From the NCBI RefSeq assembly GCF_000196655.1, contig NC_014254.1, positions 62,001-126,000 on the forward strand: 64,000 nucleotides of DNA, read 5' to 3'. The notes under the pieces are model-generated. The model made no database searches, was not told the origin of the DNA, and saw only the letters and a program-made list of their open reading frames with translations. Shown here in pieces: positions 47,666 through 55,786 of this stretch (position 1 is its first letter; every line of letters starts with the position of its first letter). Position numbers and translations under genes: made by a program. This DNA comes from Methanohalobium evestigatum Z-7303. Lineage in GTDB: Archaea > Halobacteriota > Methanosarcinia > Methanosarcinales > Methanosarcinaceae.

Positions 47666-47745
47666 AACTTTTTTTATTTTCAAAAAACTGGAAAACTTTC
47701 TCAAAATAATAAGATTTATATAGCTTTAACCATTAATATAAAATT

Positions 47746-47838
47746 GGAGTCTTAATATTTTTAGATTCCATTAGGAGAATGTTAAGGTTACCTTCTATTA
47801 ACCTATCTACTCTTTAGAATGTTTTCCAACATTCTCCT
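47746..47838 (+). ncRNA. Structured leader of the pilin gene
   Basis: A TTTATATA box at 47714-47721 lies 24 nt upstream of GGAGTCT, which pairs with AGATTCC (47746-47752 with 47763-47769). A second, 11-bp stem, AGGAGAATGTT/AACATTCTCCT (47773-47783 with 47828-47838), encloses an AGGTTA/TAACCT hairpin. The folded region is followed by an unstructured stretch leading to the pilin ribosome binding site, giving a leader of about 210 nt. It could be a regulatory leader or a small RNA processed from it. Confidence 0.45.
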
Positions 47839-47957
47839 CATTTAAACACGAACAAAAAATTGTTAATGTATTAAAAATACAAAAACAATTAGGAAACCAT
47901 AAACACTTGTTAAATAGATTTGTAAAACCAGATTATAGGAAAGAGGAGGAGTCCTGT

Positions 47958-48452
47958 ATTAAAAATAAAATTAGTAGCATGATAAATGACAATAACGATG
48001 CAGTATCACCAGTTATAGGTGTTATCTTAATGGTTGCAATTACTGTTATCCTTGCAGCTGTTATCGGATCATATGCTTTTGGTCTAGGTTCACCAGAACA
48101 AGCACCACAGGCAAGCATAAGTGGAAGTGCAGATACTGAAAATTCAACACAGATTATAAAATTAGAACATCAAGGCGGAGAATCAGTATTATTTGAAGAT
48201 ACTGCAACTAAATTGACAGTAAACGGTAAAAACGCTGGGTTTAATCTAAGTAGTACTGAAAATAAAAGGTTTGAAACTGGTGACGTGTTGTACATCGTTA
48301 ACGTTACAGACGGTGATTACAACGTAACAAATTATGTCAATAATAGTGTAAGCCATTTGAATTCGACTGGAGAAACTACTACAAGCGTTAAAATTGTAGA
48401 TGGTACAAGTCAGCAGTTGATAGCAAATATGAACATAAGGCTACCTAACTGA
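47958..48452 (+). CDS. Type IV pilin-like protein
   Basis: The segment DNNDAVSPVIGVILMVAITVILAAVIGSY, written here in part as DAVSPVIGVILMVAI, is the canonical archaeal pilin signal with the peptidase site before the hydrophobic core. The mature part (about 140 residues) is beta-rich (IIKLEHQGGESVLFEDTAT, YIVNVTDGDYNVTNYV). Start: GGAGG (47945-47949) lies 8 nt before ATT at 47958, which would give MKNKISSMINDNND; the first ATG (47982) has no Shine-Dalgarno, and upstream TTG starts would leave a long atypical leader. I therefore favour the ATT, though this needs proof. It forms surface filaments or adhesins. Confidence 0.75.
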   Translation: MKNKISSMINDNNDAVSPVIGVILMVAITVILAAVIGSYAFGLGSPEQAPQASISGSADTENSTQIIKLEHQGGESVLFEDTATKLTVNGKNAGFNLSSTENKRFETGDVLYIVNVTDGDYNVTNYVNNSVSHLNSTGETTTSVKIVDGTSQQLIANMNIRLPN

Positions 48453-48779
48453 TATTTTATACATATTTTATTTTTTTTTGACGAGAACTGGCCTTTTATA
48501 TTCATATGATGAGACCACAAATGAAATAAAAATATTTAAGTAAAAAATCATTATTAACTGTTAATATTATCTAAAAGATAGGTCATAAGGAGCTGTATAT
48601 TCAGTTCAAAAAAGGAATATAATAGCAAAAAATAAATTTGGCTAATTAAAAAATCTTATCTCAGGTATATATTAGTTTTGTGGGGGCGATTTTATCAAAT
48701 TTCGATGAAGAGTTTAACAAAACTGGTAAAATTTATACCTTTAGTTGTTAAAAATATAAATTAAAATGGGGAGACCTTA

Positions 48780-49151
48780 ATGGTAGATCAAAGTATATTA
48801 ATTGTTGAAGACGACAAATGTAATAGAGACTTAATTAGTGATATACTGGATTTGGAAGGGTATTATATAGATACTGCTATTGATGGGGAAGAAGCACTCA
48901 GAAAAACTAAAAACAAAAAATATGAATTGATAATTCTTGATATAAAACTACCAAAATTAAATGGATGTGACTTACTATCCGAATTCAGAAAATGTCCTGA
49001 AACTAAAAATACACCTATTATAGTTCTGACTGCTCATGCTATGAGAGGAGATAAAGAAAAATTTGAGAGTTTGGGATGTGATGAATACCTTTCTAAACCA
49101 ATAGACGTTACAAAATTTACAAAAGTAGTAAATAATTATGTTAAAGCATAA
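48780..49151 (+). CDS. Single-domain response regulator (receiver domain)
   Basis: 123 residues, CheY-like throughout: acidic pocket VEDD near residues 9-12, phospho-acceptor Asp54 in LIILDIKLPKLNG, the Thr of IIVLTAHAM, and the Lys of LSKPIDV. There is no output domain, so it probably relays phosphate to a partner protein. GGGGAGA sits 7 nt before the ATG. No kinase is adjacent; the PAS kinase at 22285 is in the same window. Confidence 0.9.
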   Translation: MVDQSILIVEDDKCNRDLISDILDLEGYYIDTAIDGEEALRKTKNKKYELIILDIKLPKLNGCDLLSEFRKCPETKNTPIIVLTAHAMRGDKEKFESLGCDEYLSKPIDVTKFTKVVNNYVKA

Positions 49152-49264
49152 ACTTTTGAGCATACTATTGGAAACTACTTAAAAATCAAATATATTAAAA
49201 ATAATTATGTGTTTATTAATCAAAGTTTAAAGTTTAAAGTATAACCTAATACGCTTTCAGAGAA

Positions 49265-49444
49265 CTTTGGCCAAAAATTATGATAGGTTTTTAAGAATAG
49301 ATTCTTTGGTCAAAGCCTTACAAAAAAATAAAATCATTAAACCAGTAAAGCAGGATTCACCTTCCAAAAGATAGAAGTAGTTGACTCCTGGAATAGAAAT
49401 TTTCTATCACCTTAGAAGTAATGTGTATACTTGGAGGAACCTCC
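49265..49444. other. Hairpin cluster, possible structured RNA
   Basis: Three stems occur in series: CTTTGGCCAAA with TTTGGTCAAAG (49265-49275 with 49305-49315), GATAGAA with TTCTATC (49370-49376 with 49402-49408), and the tight GGAGG-AA-CCTCC (49433-49444). No coding frame crosses the region. GC content is locally higher than in the flanks. Confidence 0.35.
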
Positions 49445-49534
49445 CCGAGAATAAGAAGTTTAAACTTTATACTTTTAAGTAAATAATATTAAGTATCAAG
49501 TTAAAAGTATATATTATTAACATGAAATGTTTAT

Positions 49535-49556
49535 TTTTACTTGTTTATAAGTAAAA
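49535..49556. repeat. Palindrome TTTTACTT-N6-AAGTAAAA, copy 3
   Basis: Perfect 8-bp arms with spacer GTTTAT, 113 bp before copy 4. Confidence 0.55.
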
Positions 49557-49668
49557 AATATCAAATTTTCTATACTAGCCATAACAAACAACTTAAAAAG
49601 TAAAACTTTAAACTTAACACTTTTTTCCAAAATTAAATATAAAGTTAAAACTATATAGTATTACAATG

Positions 49669-49690
49669 TTTTACTTACTTATAAGTAAAA
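49669..49690. repeat. Palindrome TTTTACTT-N6-AAGTAAAA, copy 4
   Basis: Perfect 8-bp arms with spacer ACTTAT. AAAGTTAAAACTATATAG lies just upstream; a similar AACTATATA word lies beside copy 1. Confidence 0.55.
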
Positions 49691-49901
49691 TATACGGATT
49701 TGGTTAGTAAATCATCATAATAAAAAAAAATATTAAGTCATCAACAAAAAAATAATAATTTAAAAAGTTACCTATGTGTTTCAATGTCAATTCGTTACAA
49801 ACACTATAAGAATAAAGGGATTTATACCGATACACCCACCATTAAGCAACAAAAAATATCCAAAAAAACATAGCCAAAATTGAATTAAAAGGAAATAAAC
49901 A

Positions 49902-50537
49902 ATGGCCAAAAAAAATAATTGGAGATGGGAATCCGCTGTAACTGATATCGTAATTATAGATACTGATACAAAAATCCCAAATAAAATCCTTCAAACCCAT
50001 GGAAACAAAACAGGACTACATGGTAGAACTCATATTGTTAATGTTAACAAAAAAGAGTATACCTATTACTATCCCGGCATACTGGACCTAATTTTAAATA
50101 TCGACCTCGGAAACGGAATATACCTTATACCCGAAAAATATGCTGAATTTTTTGAAAAATGGTTACATGAACAGCGATTGCGTACCATTAGAACTGAATA
50201 CATACCGAAAGGGTTGGATTTAAACAAGAATTACCTGGAACAATTAAAGGAAGATGCATTATTTGATTTCATGAAAGATTCAGGGTTTAAAAATGTAAAC
50301 AACCTCAGATGGTTCCCGGAATATGATGAAGCTGCACTAGATTTGTTGAACAAGAACAACAAAAATACCGTTGAGACCGCATTATCAAAATTATGGAAAA
50401 TAGATTGGACTAAAAACAAAAAGATTACAGAAGAGATGATATTAAAATACGGTATAAATATCGATACAAAATACATCGAAACTTCTGCCTGCCCTGCAGC
50501 TGAACTTAACATTAGATATTTAGAAAATCGATACTGA
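49902..50537 (+). CDS. Hypothetical protein
   Basis: 211 residues, cytoplasmic. It begins MAKKNNWRWESAVTDIVIID and contains NKTGLHGRTHIVNVNKKEY, YYYPGILDLIL and a C-terminal helical half ending ETSACPAAELNIRYLENRY. No family recognised. AAAGG lies about 8 nt before the ATG. Codon use resembles the neighbours, and the length and composition support a real gene. The following small genes on the same strand are also uncharacterised and may form an accessory cluster. Confidence 0.6.
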   Translation: MAKKNNWRWESAVTDIVIIDTDTKIPNKILQTHGNKTGLHGRTHIVNVNKKEYTYYYPGILDLILNIDLGNGIYLIPEKYAEFFEKWLHEQRLRTIRTEYIPKGLDLNKNYLEQLKEDALFDFMKDSGFKNVNNLRWFPEYDEAALDLLNKNNKNTVETALSKLWKIDWTKNKKITEEMILKYGINIDTKYIETSACPAAELNIRYLENRY

Positions 50538-50683
50538 ATGAACCTATATTAGTTATTACTTTTTTCATGTATTACGACTATGTTTAACAAACTTAAAATA
50601 TAGTAAAAAATATAGGCAAATTGTAAACACAGGGTGTCGACATAATACCTTTAGGAAATAATCTAAAACAAAGGATGAAAAAT

Positions 50684-51199
50684 ATGGCAAATTGGGGAAA
50701 TTACGAAAATAAAAACGTGACTGATGCTACTAGAAAATTGAGTAAAGAATTTACTTTTTTCACAGGACAAGAAATAGATGTTGGAGAATGTATGAGGGTT
50801 TGGCGTAATGAAAATCCAGACAACACTCGAGGAATGTACGCAGATGTAGCCCGAGAATTGGATAGAACCAAAGAAAGGCAGACTGTTCAAAATGGAGAGT
50901 ATGTAAATTATATGGACACGAACCGCGGTCATGTAAAAGTAATACATAAAAGAATCAAAGAAAAAACTAAAAAATCCATTGGAACTATAATGTTAGCCAT
51001 CAAAATGGGATTAATTAGTGAAAAAGACATGGAAGAAATTGTAGCAAATATCATGGATAATTTTGATTATTATTACCAAATGACAGAAGAAGCTATTTTT
51101 TATACTGATGAAGAAGAAATTGAAAATTTTGTATTAAACGTTTTGAAAAATGAGAATTTATACTCAAGTTTATCGTCTAATGAACCAGCTAACGACTAA
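50684..51199 (+). CDS. Hypothetical helical protein, full-length paralogue
   Basis: 171 residues from an ATG 8 nt after AAAGG. Blocks: TGQEIDVGECMRVWRNENPD, RGMYADVARELDRTKERQ, NRGHVKVIHKRIKEKTKKS, GTIMLAIKMGLISEKDMEEI, then a Glu-rich tail. The truncated ORF at 51593 repeats all blocks from MYADVARELDRTK onward. It looks largely alpha-helical and may bind nucleic acid (basic central stretch), but no family is recognised. Confidence 0.6.
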   Translation: MANWGNYENKNVTDATRKLSKEFTFFTGQEIDVGECMRVWRNENPDNTRGMYADVARELDRTKERQTVQNGEYVNYMDTNRGHVKVIHKRIKEKTKKSIGTIMLAIKMGLISEKDMEEIVANIMDNFDYYYQMTEEAIFYTDEEEIENFVLNVLKNENLYSSLSSNEPAND

Positions 51200-51592
51200 A
51201 TACGTTGGTTTCCTTTGACCCCTATACCCCTTTCTCATGAACAAATTCAAAATTTAATATCATTTTTGATATACAGCCACACACTAAATCAGACATTTTT
51301 ACATATTTTGTCTAATTTAGAGTTATTTTTATTTCTGGAAGATCTACAAATTCAGGATTATATCTATTATTATGTTAGACAATAGAAAAACTATATAAGA
51401 CATTTTAACACAAACGGTACATTCAGCTTTTAATACACTGTTTTTATTTGGCTTAGTAGCCACATATAGTTTCCTTGATAGTGTTTTCTTATGAATACTT
51501 ATAAAAAATATTGGCCAGGATTAATGGAGAAAGTAGAATTGTATAAAAATATATAATTCTACCTTTTTACAAGATAGGAAAAAAAACATGGT

Positions 51593-51946
51593 ATGTATTC
51601 TGATGTTGCTCGAGAATTGGATAGAACTAAAAATAGACAAAAAACCAGCAACGGTGATATAGTAGAATATGAAGATTCAAACCGTGGACACATCTGGACT
51701 ATTGAAAAAAGAATCAATAGCAAAACTAAAAAATCTATAGGTACCTTAGCATTAGTTATCAAAATGGGACTAATTAATGAAGAGGATTTGAAAGATATTA
51801 TATCCGATACATTAAGAGAATTTGACTATTATTATAAATTGACCGAAAATGCTGTTTTTAAACTCGATGAAGATGAAGTTGAAGCTCTTGTCATGAGCAT
51901 AATTTCCGGTAACGAAGAAAAAATTGATAGTTTATTCCAAGAATGA
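51593..51946 (+). pseudogene. 5'-truncated paralogue of the 50684 gene
   Basis: 117 codons beginning MYSDVARELDRTKNRQ, aligned to about residue 55 of the upstream paralogue; the first 55 residues are missing. The DNA before it is an inverted repeat (GTAGAATT/AATTCTAC, 51533-51562). AGGAAAAAAAAC precedes the ATG-containing junction, so translation is possible. It is either a shortened functional paralogue or a fragment from unequal recombination. Confidence 0.5.
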
Positions 51947-52018
51947 TTACTCGATTTTTAAAAAATAATGGTGAACGAATAATTAAAATATATTTAAAAA
52001 GAACATAAATCAGGAAAT

Positions 52019-52225
52019 ATGAGTTACGAAGATAAAGTTATAAATGCAATAGATGATGGTTACAAGGAACACCTTGACAAAATCGTAAAGGTTGAAAGAG
52101 ATTTACCAGATGTACCAATACCATTTTGGGAATATCAGGATGTGAGGATAAAACCGCATGAACTGAAAAAACTATTCCTTGAATACGAAGTTATAGAGAT
52201 GTTAATATGTATATTAGAACAATAG
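52019..52225 (+). CDS. Small protein, possibly a truncated winged-helix protein
   Basis: 68 residues: MSYEDKVINAIDDGYKEHLD, then RDLPDVPIPFWEYQDVRIK and PHELKKLFLEYEVIEMLICI. The 'PxPFxEYxxxxIKPHxLxxL' pattern recalls the N-terminal part of archaeal winged-helix proteins that continue for another 30-40 residues. The frame ends at TAG. Truncation is therefore suspected, or TAG could be read through. Recognition is weak. Confidence 0.45.
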   Translation: MSYEDKVINAIDDGYKEHLDKIVKVERDLPDVPIPFWEYQDVRIKPHELKKLFLEYEVIEMLICILEQ

Positions 52226-52529
52226 AAAAATACTCTTAATTTGTAGCAAATTTGGTTTTGTAGAAATGTTTCATATTCAAATATCTATTAATAATATATT
52301 TAGATGTGTTTTCGAAGATTGATTATGCTTCTTAAATCTTGCTTATTAGTGCTGATTTCAATAGGGTTTCTAAAAAGCCTGCTTTTTTCCAAGAAAAACC
52401 ATATATATACTTGATTTCGTGTCGAGATTAAATTAAGGTTATGAAAAATTTTCACAAGAACCATAATCTACACTTTATTTCCGGAGGAACTTCGAATAAT
52501 CTTTATTTTTTAGCAAAACGAAATGTTCC

Positions 52530-52973
52530 ATTAATGGGTATGAAATATCCAGGTTAGGTAGAACATTCCTAGAAACTCTTAACCTGGTGAATTGGTTAGA
52601 AAAAAGAGGGGTACAAGTCATATCTCTATCTCCTGGTGAATCCTGGAGTACAGTACAGGATAAGTCATTTAGACAATTCTTAATCTCTATTTTTTCATGG
52701 GTCGCAGAAAATGAGAGAAACGTATTAAGAGAAAGGGTAAAAGTAGGTATACAGGAAGCTAAACAGAATGGTAAACAGATAGGCAGACCGACCAAAGAAC
52801 CAGATAAAAAAACTGTGATGAAATACAGAAAAAAAGGTCTTACTTGGGCTGAAATTAGTAGAATTATGCAGATACCCACATCTACTATGTATAAATATAA
52901 AGAAAAATGGGAACAGGAAGATAGACTTAACAGAGTTAAAAATGCAGGAGATGATGAAAATGAAATTAGCTGA
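52530..52973 (+). pseudogene. Serine recombinase (resolvase/invertase) fragment
   Basis: Encodes YEISRLGRTFLETLNLV, WLEKRGVQVISLSPGESWST, SWVAENERNVLRERVKVGI and GRPTKEPDKKT followed by a helix-turn-helix (TWAEISRIMQIPTSTMYKY). These are the middle and C-terminal parts of a small serine recombinase. The N-terminal segment with the catalytic Ser is missing and the upstream frames are broken, so it is inactive. Confidence 0.75.
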
Positions 52974-53091
52974 ACTAGTAGAACCAAAGGCAAATATTGC
53001 ATAAAACTTGCTTATGGTTTTTTGTTCTTTTTTTTCTGGCTATTTCTAAAAAGTATTATTATAAATAGCATATTCTATTAATGCGTACTAT

Positions 53092-53376
53092 TTACATTAG
53101 GAATAAATGTAGATAAGTAATTCTGGTTATATTTATTTCATTTTGGGTTTTGGCCATTAAATCCTTGTTTTTGTTTAAACATAGCAATTTTTTAATATCT
53201 GTAGTTATATTTTCAGATGAATTTACATGGTCATATTGGATATACAAACAATCATTGCGAAAATATAGGTAGAAATATTCATTTTCAGATTCATTCCATC
53301 TCTTAAGCCACTGATGACCTACAGTACTTGAAATTCCCACTCGTTTAAAAGAGACTACTAATACTGTTACCTTCAT
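53092..53376 (-). pseudogene. IS630-type transposase fragment
   Basis: 94 codons. The stretch VSFKRVGISSTVGHQWLKRW matches the helix-turn-helix start of IS630-family transposases (compare the intact copy at 56890, KVGITKMTGYYWQDRWNKGG). The rest is not recognisable as transposase and the catalytic domain is absent. Confidence 0.45.
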
Positions 53377-53720
53377 AGCGATACTTGATGAAATATAATC
53401 TTTTCATTACCCTTGATTACTTCTATGTTTTATAAGGTCTAAAAGATCATTGTAAGTGATATGATTTTGAACGGGAATTTGTTCTAATTTTGTCATAATA
53501 TGATTTATTGCTGTTATAATTCATATATACTGAGCTCAACTAGGAAAATAATTTAAAATTGATAGGGTTTTTAAAGTTGTTATTCAAAAAAACTTTAATA
53601 AGACCTTTGATAACGGGTATGTTATTCGTTTTTCATTTTATTGCCGGGTATTTTCACACGATTAGTTTATCATGCTGCTATCTCCGGCACAAATAATCTT
53701 AGAAAAGAGGTGGCAAAAGA

Positions 53721-54806
53721 ATGGGTGATGTTGAAGCTCTGAAAAAACAGGAGCAAAGGAAAAGAATAAACAGTGGATATATGTGGGCTCTTATATGTGC
53801 AGTTTTCTGGGGATTGTGGTATATTCCGGGAGAGATTATATGGAATATCAATCCTTTCAATGAAATGCTTTCTGAAGTTTCACATATGATGAGCAGTAGT
53901 GGTTCGATGGTTGTAGTTGCTGCAGAAGTATCGGCTTTAAATGCATTGTTTGCAGTACTATCGCTTATTATCTGGAATGGTTGTCTGCTGAGATTGAATG
54001 AACTCGGAAGAACCATTAAAAACTTTAACTTATGTTCCAAATGGCTTCTGGCAGGATCTGTTTTGGGAGGACCTGTTGCAATTTTTGGCTCATTTATGGC
54101 AATGGCATTTATTGGAAGTGCTTTTGCAGCAGTCGCAAGTCTTCTATATCCTGTTGTCGGCTCTGTAGCAGCATTTTTATGGTACGGTGAAAAAATAACC
54201 AGACGTGCCAGTATTGGTATATTCATAATCATAGTGGGAAGTATATCCATATTTGGAGGTAAATTTATACACGACATTCATAGTGCTGGAGGACTACAAT
54301 GGCTTGGATATCTGGGAGGTTTAATGGCTGCATCTGGATGGGGACTTGAAGGTGCTATTGCAGGGATAGGACTGGAGTTTTCAGAATCTGACACCGGTCT
54401 AACTGCAAGATTTATATTTGAATTGCTGTTTTGGTGGCTCATCATTATACCAATATTTGCAATAGCAGGATTCCCGATGTATGAATATGCAACAGCAGTA
54501 TTCCAACCGGTTCCATTGATGGTTCTGGCATTTACAGGACTTGCATCAGGTTTTTGTTATGTCACATGGTACAAATCTTTTCCACTTATCGGTGTTGGAC
54601 GCGGACAGGGTGTGGCGAACTTGTACGGTTTGATATCTATAATATTATTGTTACTGTTTGTGGGTTCAACACCAGGATGGACGGTATTTATCGGAGGATT
54701 GTTATGTGTTGCAGGTGCTGTTGTGATGTTTACAGAGGAGCCCCTTGAAATCGAAACACTAAGAAACCAAAACACAGAAGGTTTAAAAATGGAGGATGAC
54801 TTTTAA
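53721..54806 (+). CDS. DMT-superfamily (EamA-like) transporter
   Basis: 361 residues with ten predicted membrane helices in two halves (MWALICAVFWGLWYIPG, ASLLYPVVGSVAAFLWYGEK, IGGLLCVAGAVVMFTEEPLE), as in drug/metabolite transporters. By size and topology it resembles the putative methylamine permeases (MttP/MtbP) of Methanosarcina, but this is from memory and no methylamine genes are in the window, so the substrate is open. AGAGGTGG lies 8 nt before the ATG. A 13-bp hairpin terminator overlaps its 3' end. Confidence 0.65.
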   Translation: MGDVEALKKQEQRKRINSGYMWALICAVFWGLWYIPGEIIWNINPFNEMLSEVSHMMSSSGSMVVVAAEVSALNALFAVLSLIIWNGCLLRLNELGRTIKNFNLCSKWLLAGSVLGGPVAIFGSFMAMAFIGSAFAAVASLLYPVVGSVAAFLWYGEKITRRASIGIFIIIVGSISIFGGKFIHDIHSAGGLQWLGYLGGLMAASGWGLEGAIAGIGLEFSESDTGLTARFIFELLFWWLIIIPIFAIAGFPMYEYATAVFQPVPLMVLAFTGLASGFCYVTWYKSFPLIGVGRGQGVANLYGLISIILLLLFVGSTPGWTVFIGGLLCVAGAVVMFTEEPLEIETLRNQNTEGLKMEDDF

Positions 54807-54813
54807 ACCTTCT
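54776..54813 (+). terminator. Terminator overlapping the transporter stop codon
   Basis: AGAAGGTTTAAAA (54776-54788) pairs perfectly with TTTTAAACCTTCT (54801-54813), followed by TTTTACTTTATTT. Confidence 0.7.
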
Positions 54814-54886
54814 TTTTACTTTATTTATGTCGATAACTCAAGGTTTTTTGTTTATATTTATCCGCGATAAACACATCTATCCAACC

Positions 54887-55066
54887 TTATGCAAAACTGA
54901 TATTAGCTGTTAATTGTTTAAATGTTTCAGAAACCAGTTGTTTTATATGATCGGTATCGATTATGAATAATTCAGATATACCCTCTGATACTTTTCCATA
55001 TGAACTCGATGACAGATTCACCGTTATAGTGTATAAAACCCGAAAGTATTCATCGTAATAGTACAT
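54887..55066 (-). CDS. Small protein of unknown function
   Basis: 59 residues from ATG: MYYYDEYFRVLYTITVNLSS, SYGKVSEGISELFIIDTDHI, KQLVSETFKQLTANISFA. The amphipathic pattern and lack of stops in this AT-rich DNA suggest coding. TTATAAATA lies about 20 nt upstream and there is no Shine-Dalgarno, so the mRNA could be leaderless. No family recognised. Confidence 0.45.
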   Translation of the reverse strand: MYYYDEYFRVLYTITVNLSSSSYGKVSEGISELFIIDTDHIKQLVSETFKQLTANISFA

Positions 55067-55361
55067 AAGAAGCTACTATTTATAATAATAGATTTGTTGA
55101 TTCTCTATTATCTCTCAAACAAAAAACCATACAAAAAATACAATCACAAATTTACGTTAAAATTAATTGTTAACATAAATCGTTTTAAAATATATTATAT
55201 AATATAGTATTAACAGTTAATGTGTAATAATTACAACAGGATGGACATCTTTATGAAAATGAAGGTATTCTTCCTTCTAAATCATAGAAAATTTTTATTT
55301 TTAAAACCAAAAAATTAATTGAATATGATGTTCATAGTAGTTTTATCAAGGAAAAGAAAAG

Positions 55362-55417
55362 TAGCAAAGGAATAAAAGAGTCTCAGAGAGGGGATATGCG
55401 TGCATTTTCCTTTGCTA
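55362..55417 (+). ncRNA. Conserved hairpin RNA motif, copy 2
   Basis: 56 nt: outer stem TAGCAAAGGAA/TTCCTTTGCTA, inner CTC-AGA-GAG stem, then GGGGATATGCGTG. Same architecture as copies at 25171 and 55716, with compensatory changes in the outer pairs. Confidence 0.6.
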
Positions 55418-55452
55418 TCATATTGATACTATACATATCTTATATTAATTTT

Positions 55453-55710
55453 TTATGTTTTATAGTAAACAGAACCAAAATGTTCATCGTTTCCAAATTT
55501 AGATAATTTTTGCTCAACTAAATCAAAGAGATAGGCTGAATGATGTCCTTTTTTTGTACATAGTTTCAATTCCCTTCCAATATAAATTAGGTATCTACAA
55601 TAGAAAACCTGTGCCTCATAATATAGATGGACATAACTACAAAAAACCCCAACAAACTTGGTGCGTATATTGCTATTAGAAAAATTGATATAAAAAGTGT
55701 TTTTAAGTAT
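55453..55710 (-). pseudogene. Open frame without start between two RNA-motif copies
   Basis: About 85 sense codons with no usable ATG, GTG or TTG at the 5' end. The last 55 look coding: YEAQVFYCRYLIYIGRELKL, CTKKGHHSAYLFDLVEQKL, SKFGNDEHFGSVYYKT. Probably the tail of a decayed gene. No family recognised. Confidence 0.3.
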
Positions 55711-55715
55711 TTATT

Positions 55716-55773
55716 AGGCAAAGGATATGCACGCATTTATCTCCTCTTAATGAGGTTTTTTGTTCCTTTGCCT
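55716..55773 (-). ncRNA. Conserved hairpin RNA motif, copy 3
   Basis: On the minus strand: outer stem AGGCAAAGGA/TCCTTTGCCT, inner CCTC-ATTAA-GAGG stem, then AGATAAATGCGTGCAT. It faces copy 2 across about 300 bp, and the IS630 element is inserted just beyond its 5' side. Confidence 0.6.
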
Positions 55774-55786
55774 TTTTAGTTACATA

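Larger units (their letters stand above)
49152..49901. other. Long AT-rich intergenic region
   Basis: No gene seen in about 750 bases. It contains repeated AAGTTTAAAG-type words (49219-49240, 49461-49480, 49601-49613), two copies of the TTTTACTT-N6-AAGTAAAA palindrome, and a cluster of hairpins at 49265-49444. The downstream end supplies the promoter of the 49902 gene. Confidence 0.5.

Noticed and set aside
49152-49901. Possible CRISPR or replication origin in the repeat-rich gene desert
   Set aside because: The repeats are short, AT-rich and irregularly spaced, with no cas genes, no regular spacers and no G-rich origin-recognition boxes or cdc6 gene nearby.
52223-52225. TAG at the end of the 68-residue ORF as another pyrrolysine codon
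   Set aside because: Reading on gives a low-information tail with a second TAG after six codons and then TAA; no sign of preserved coding sense.
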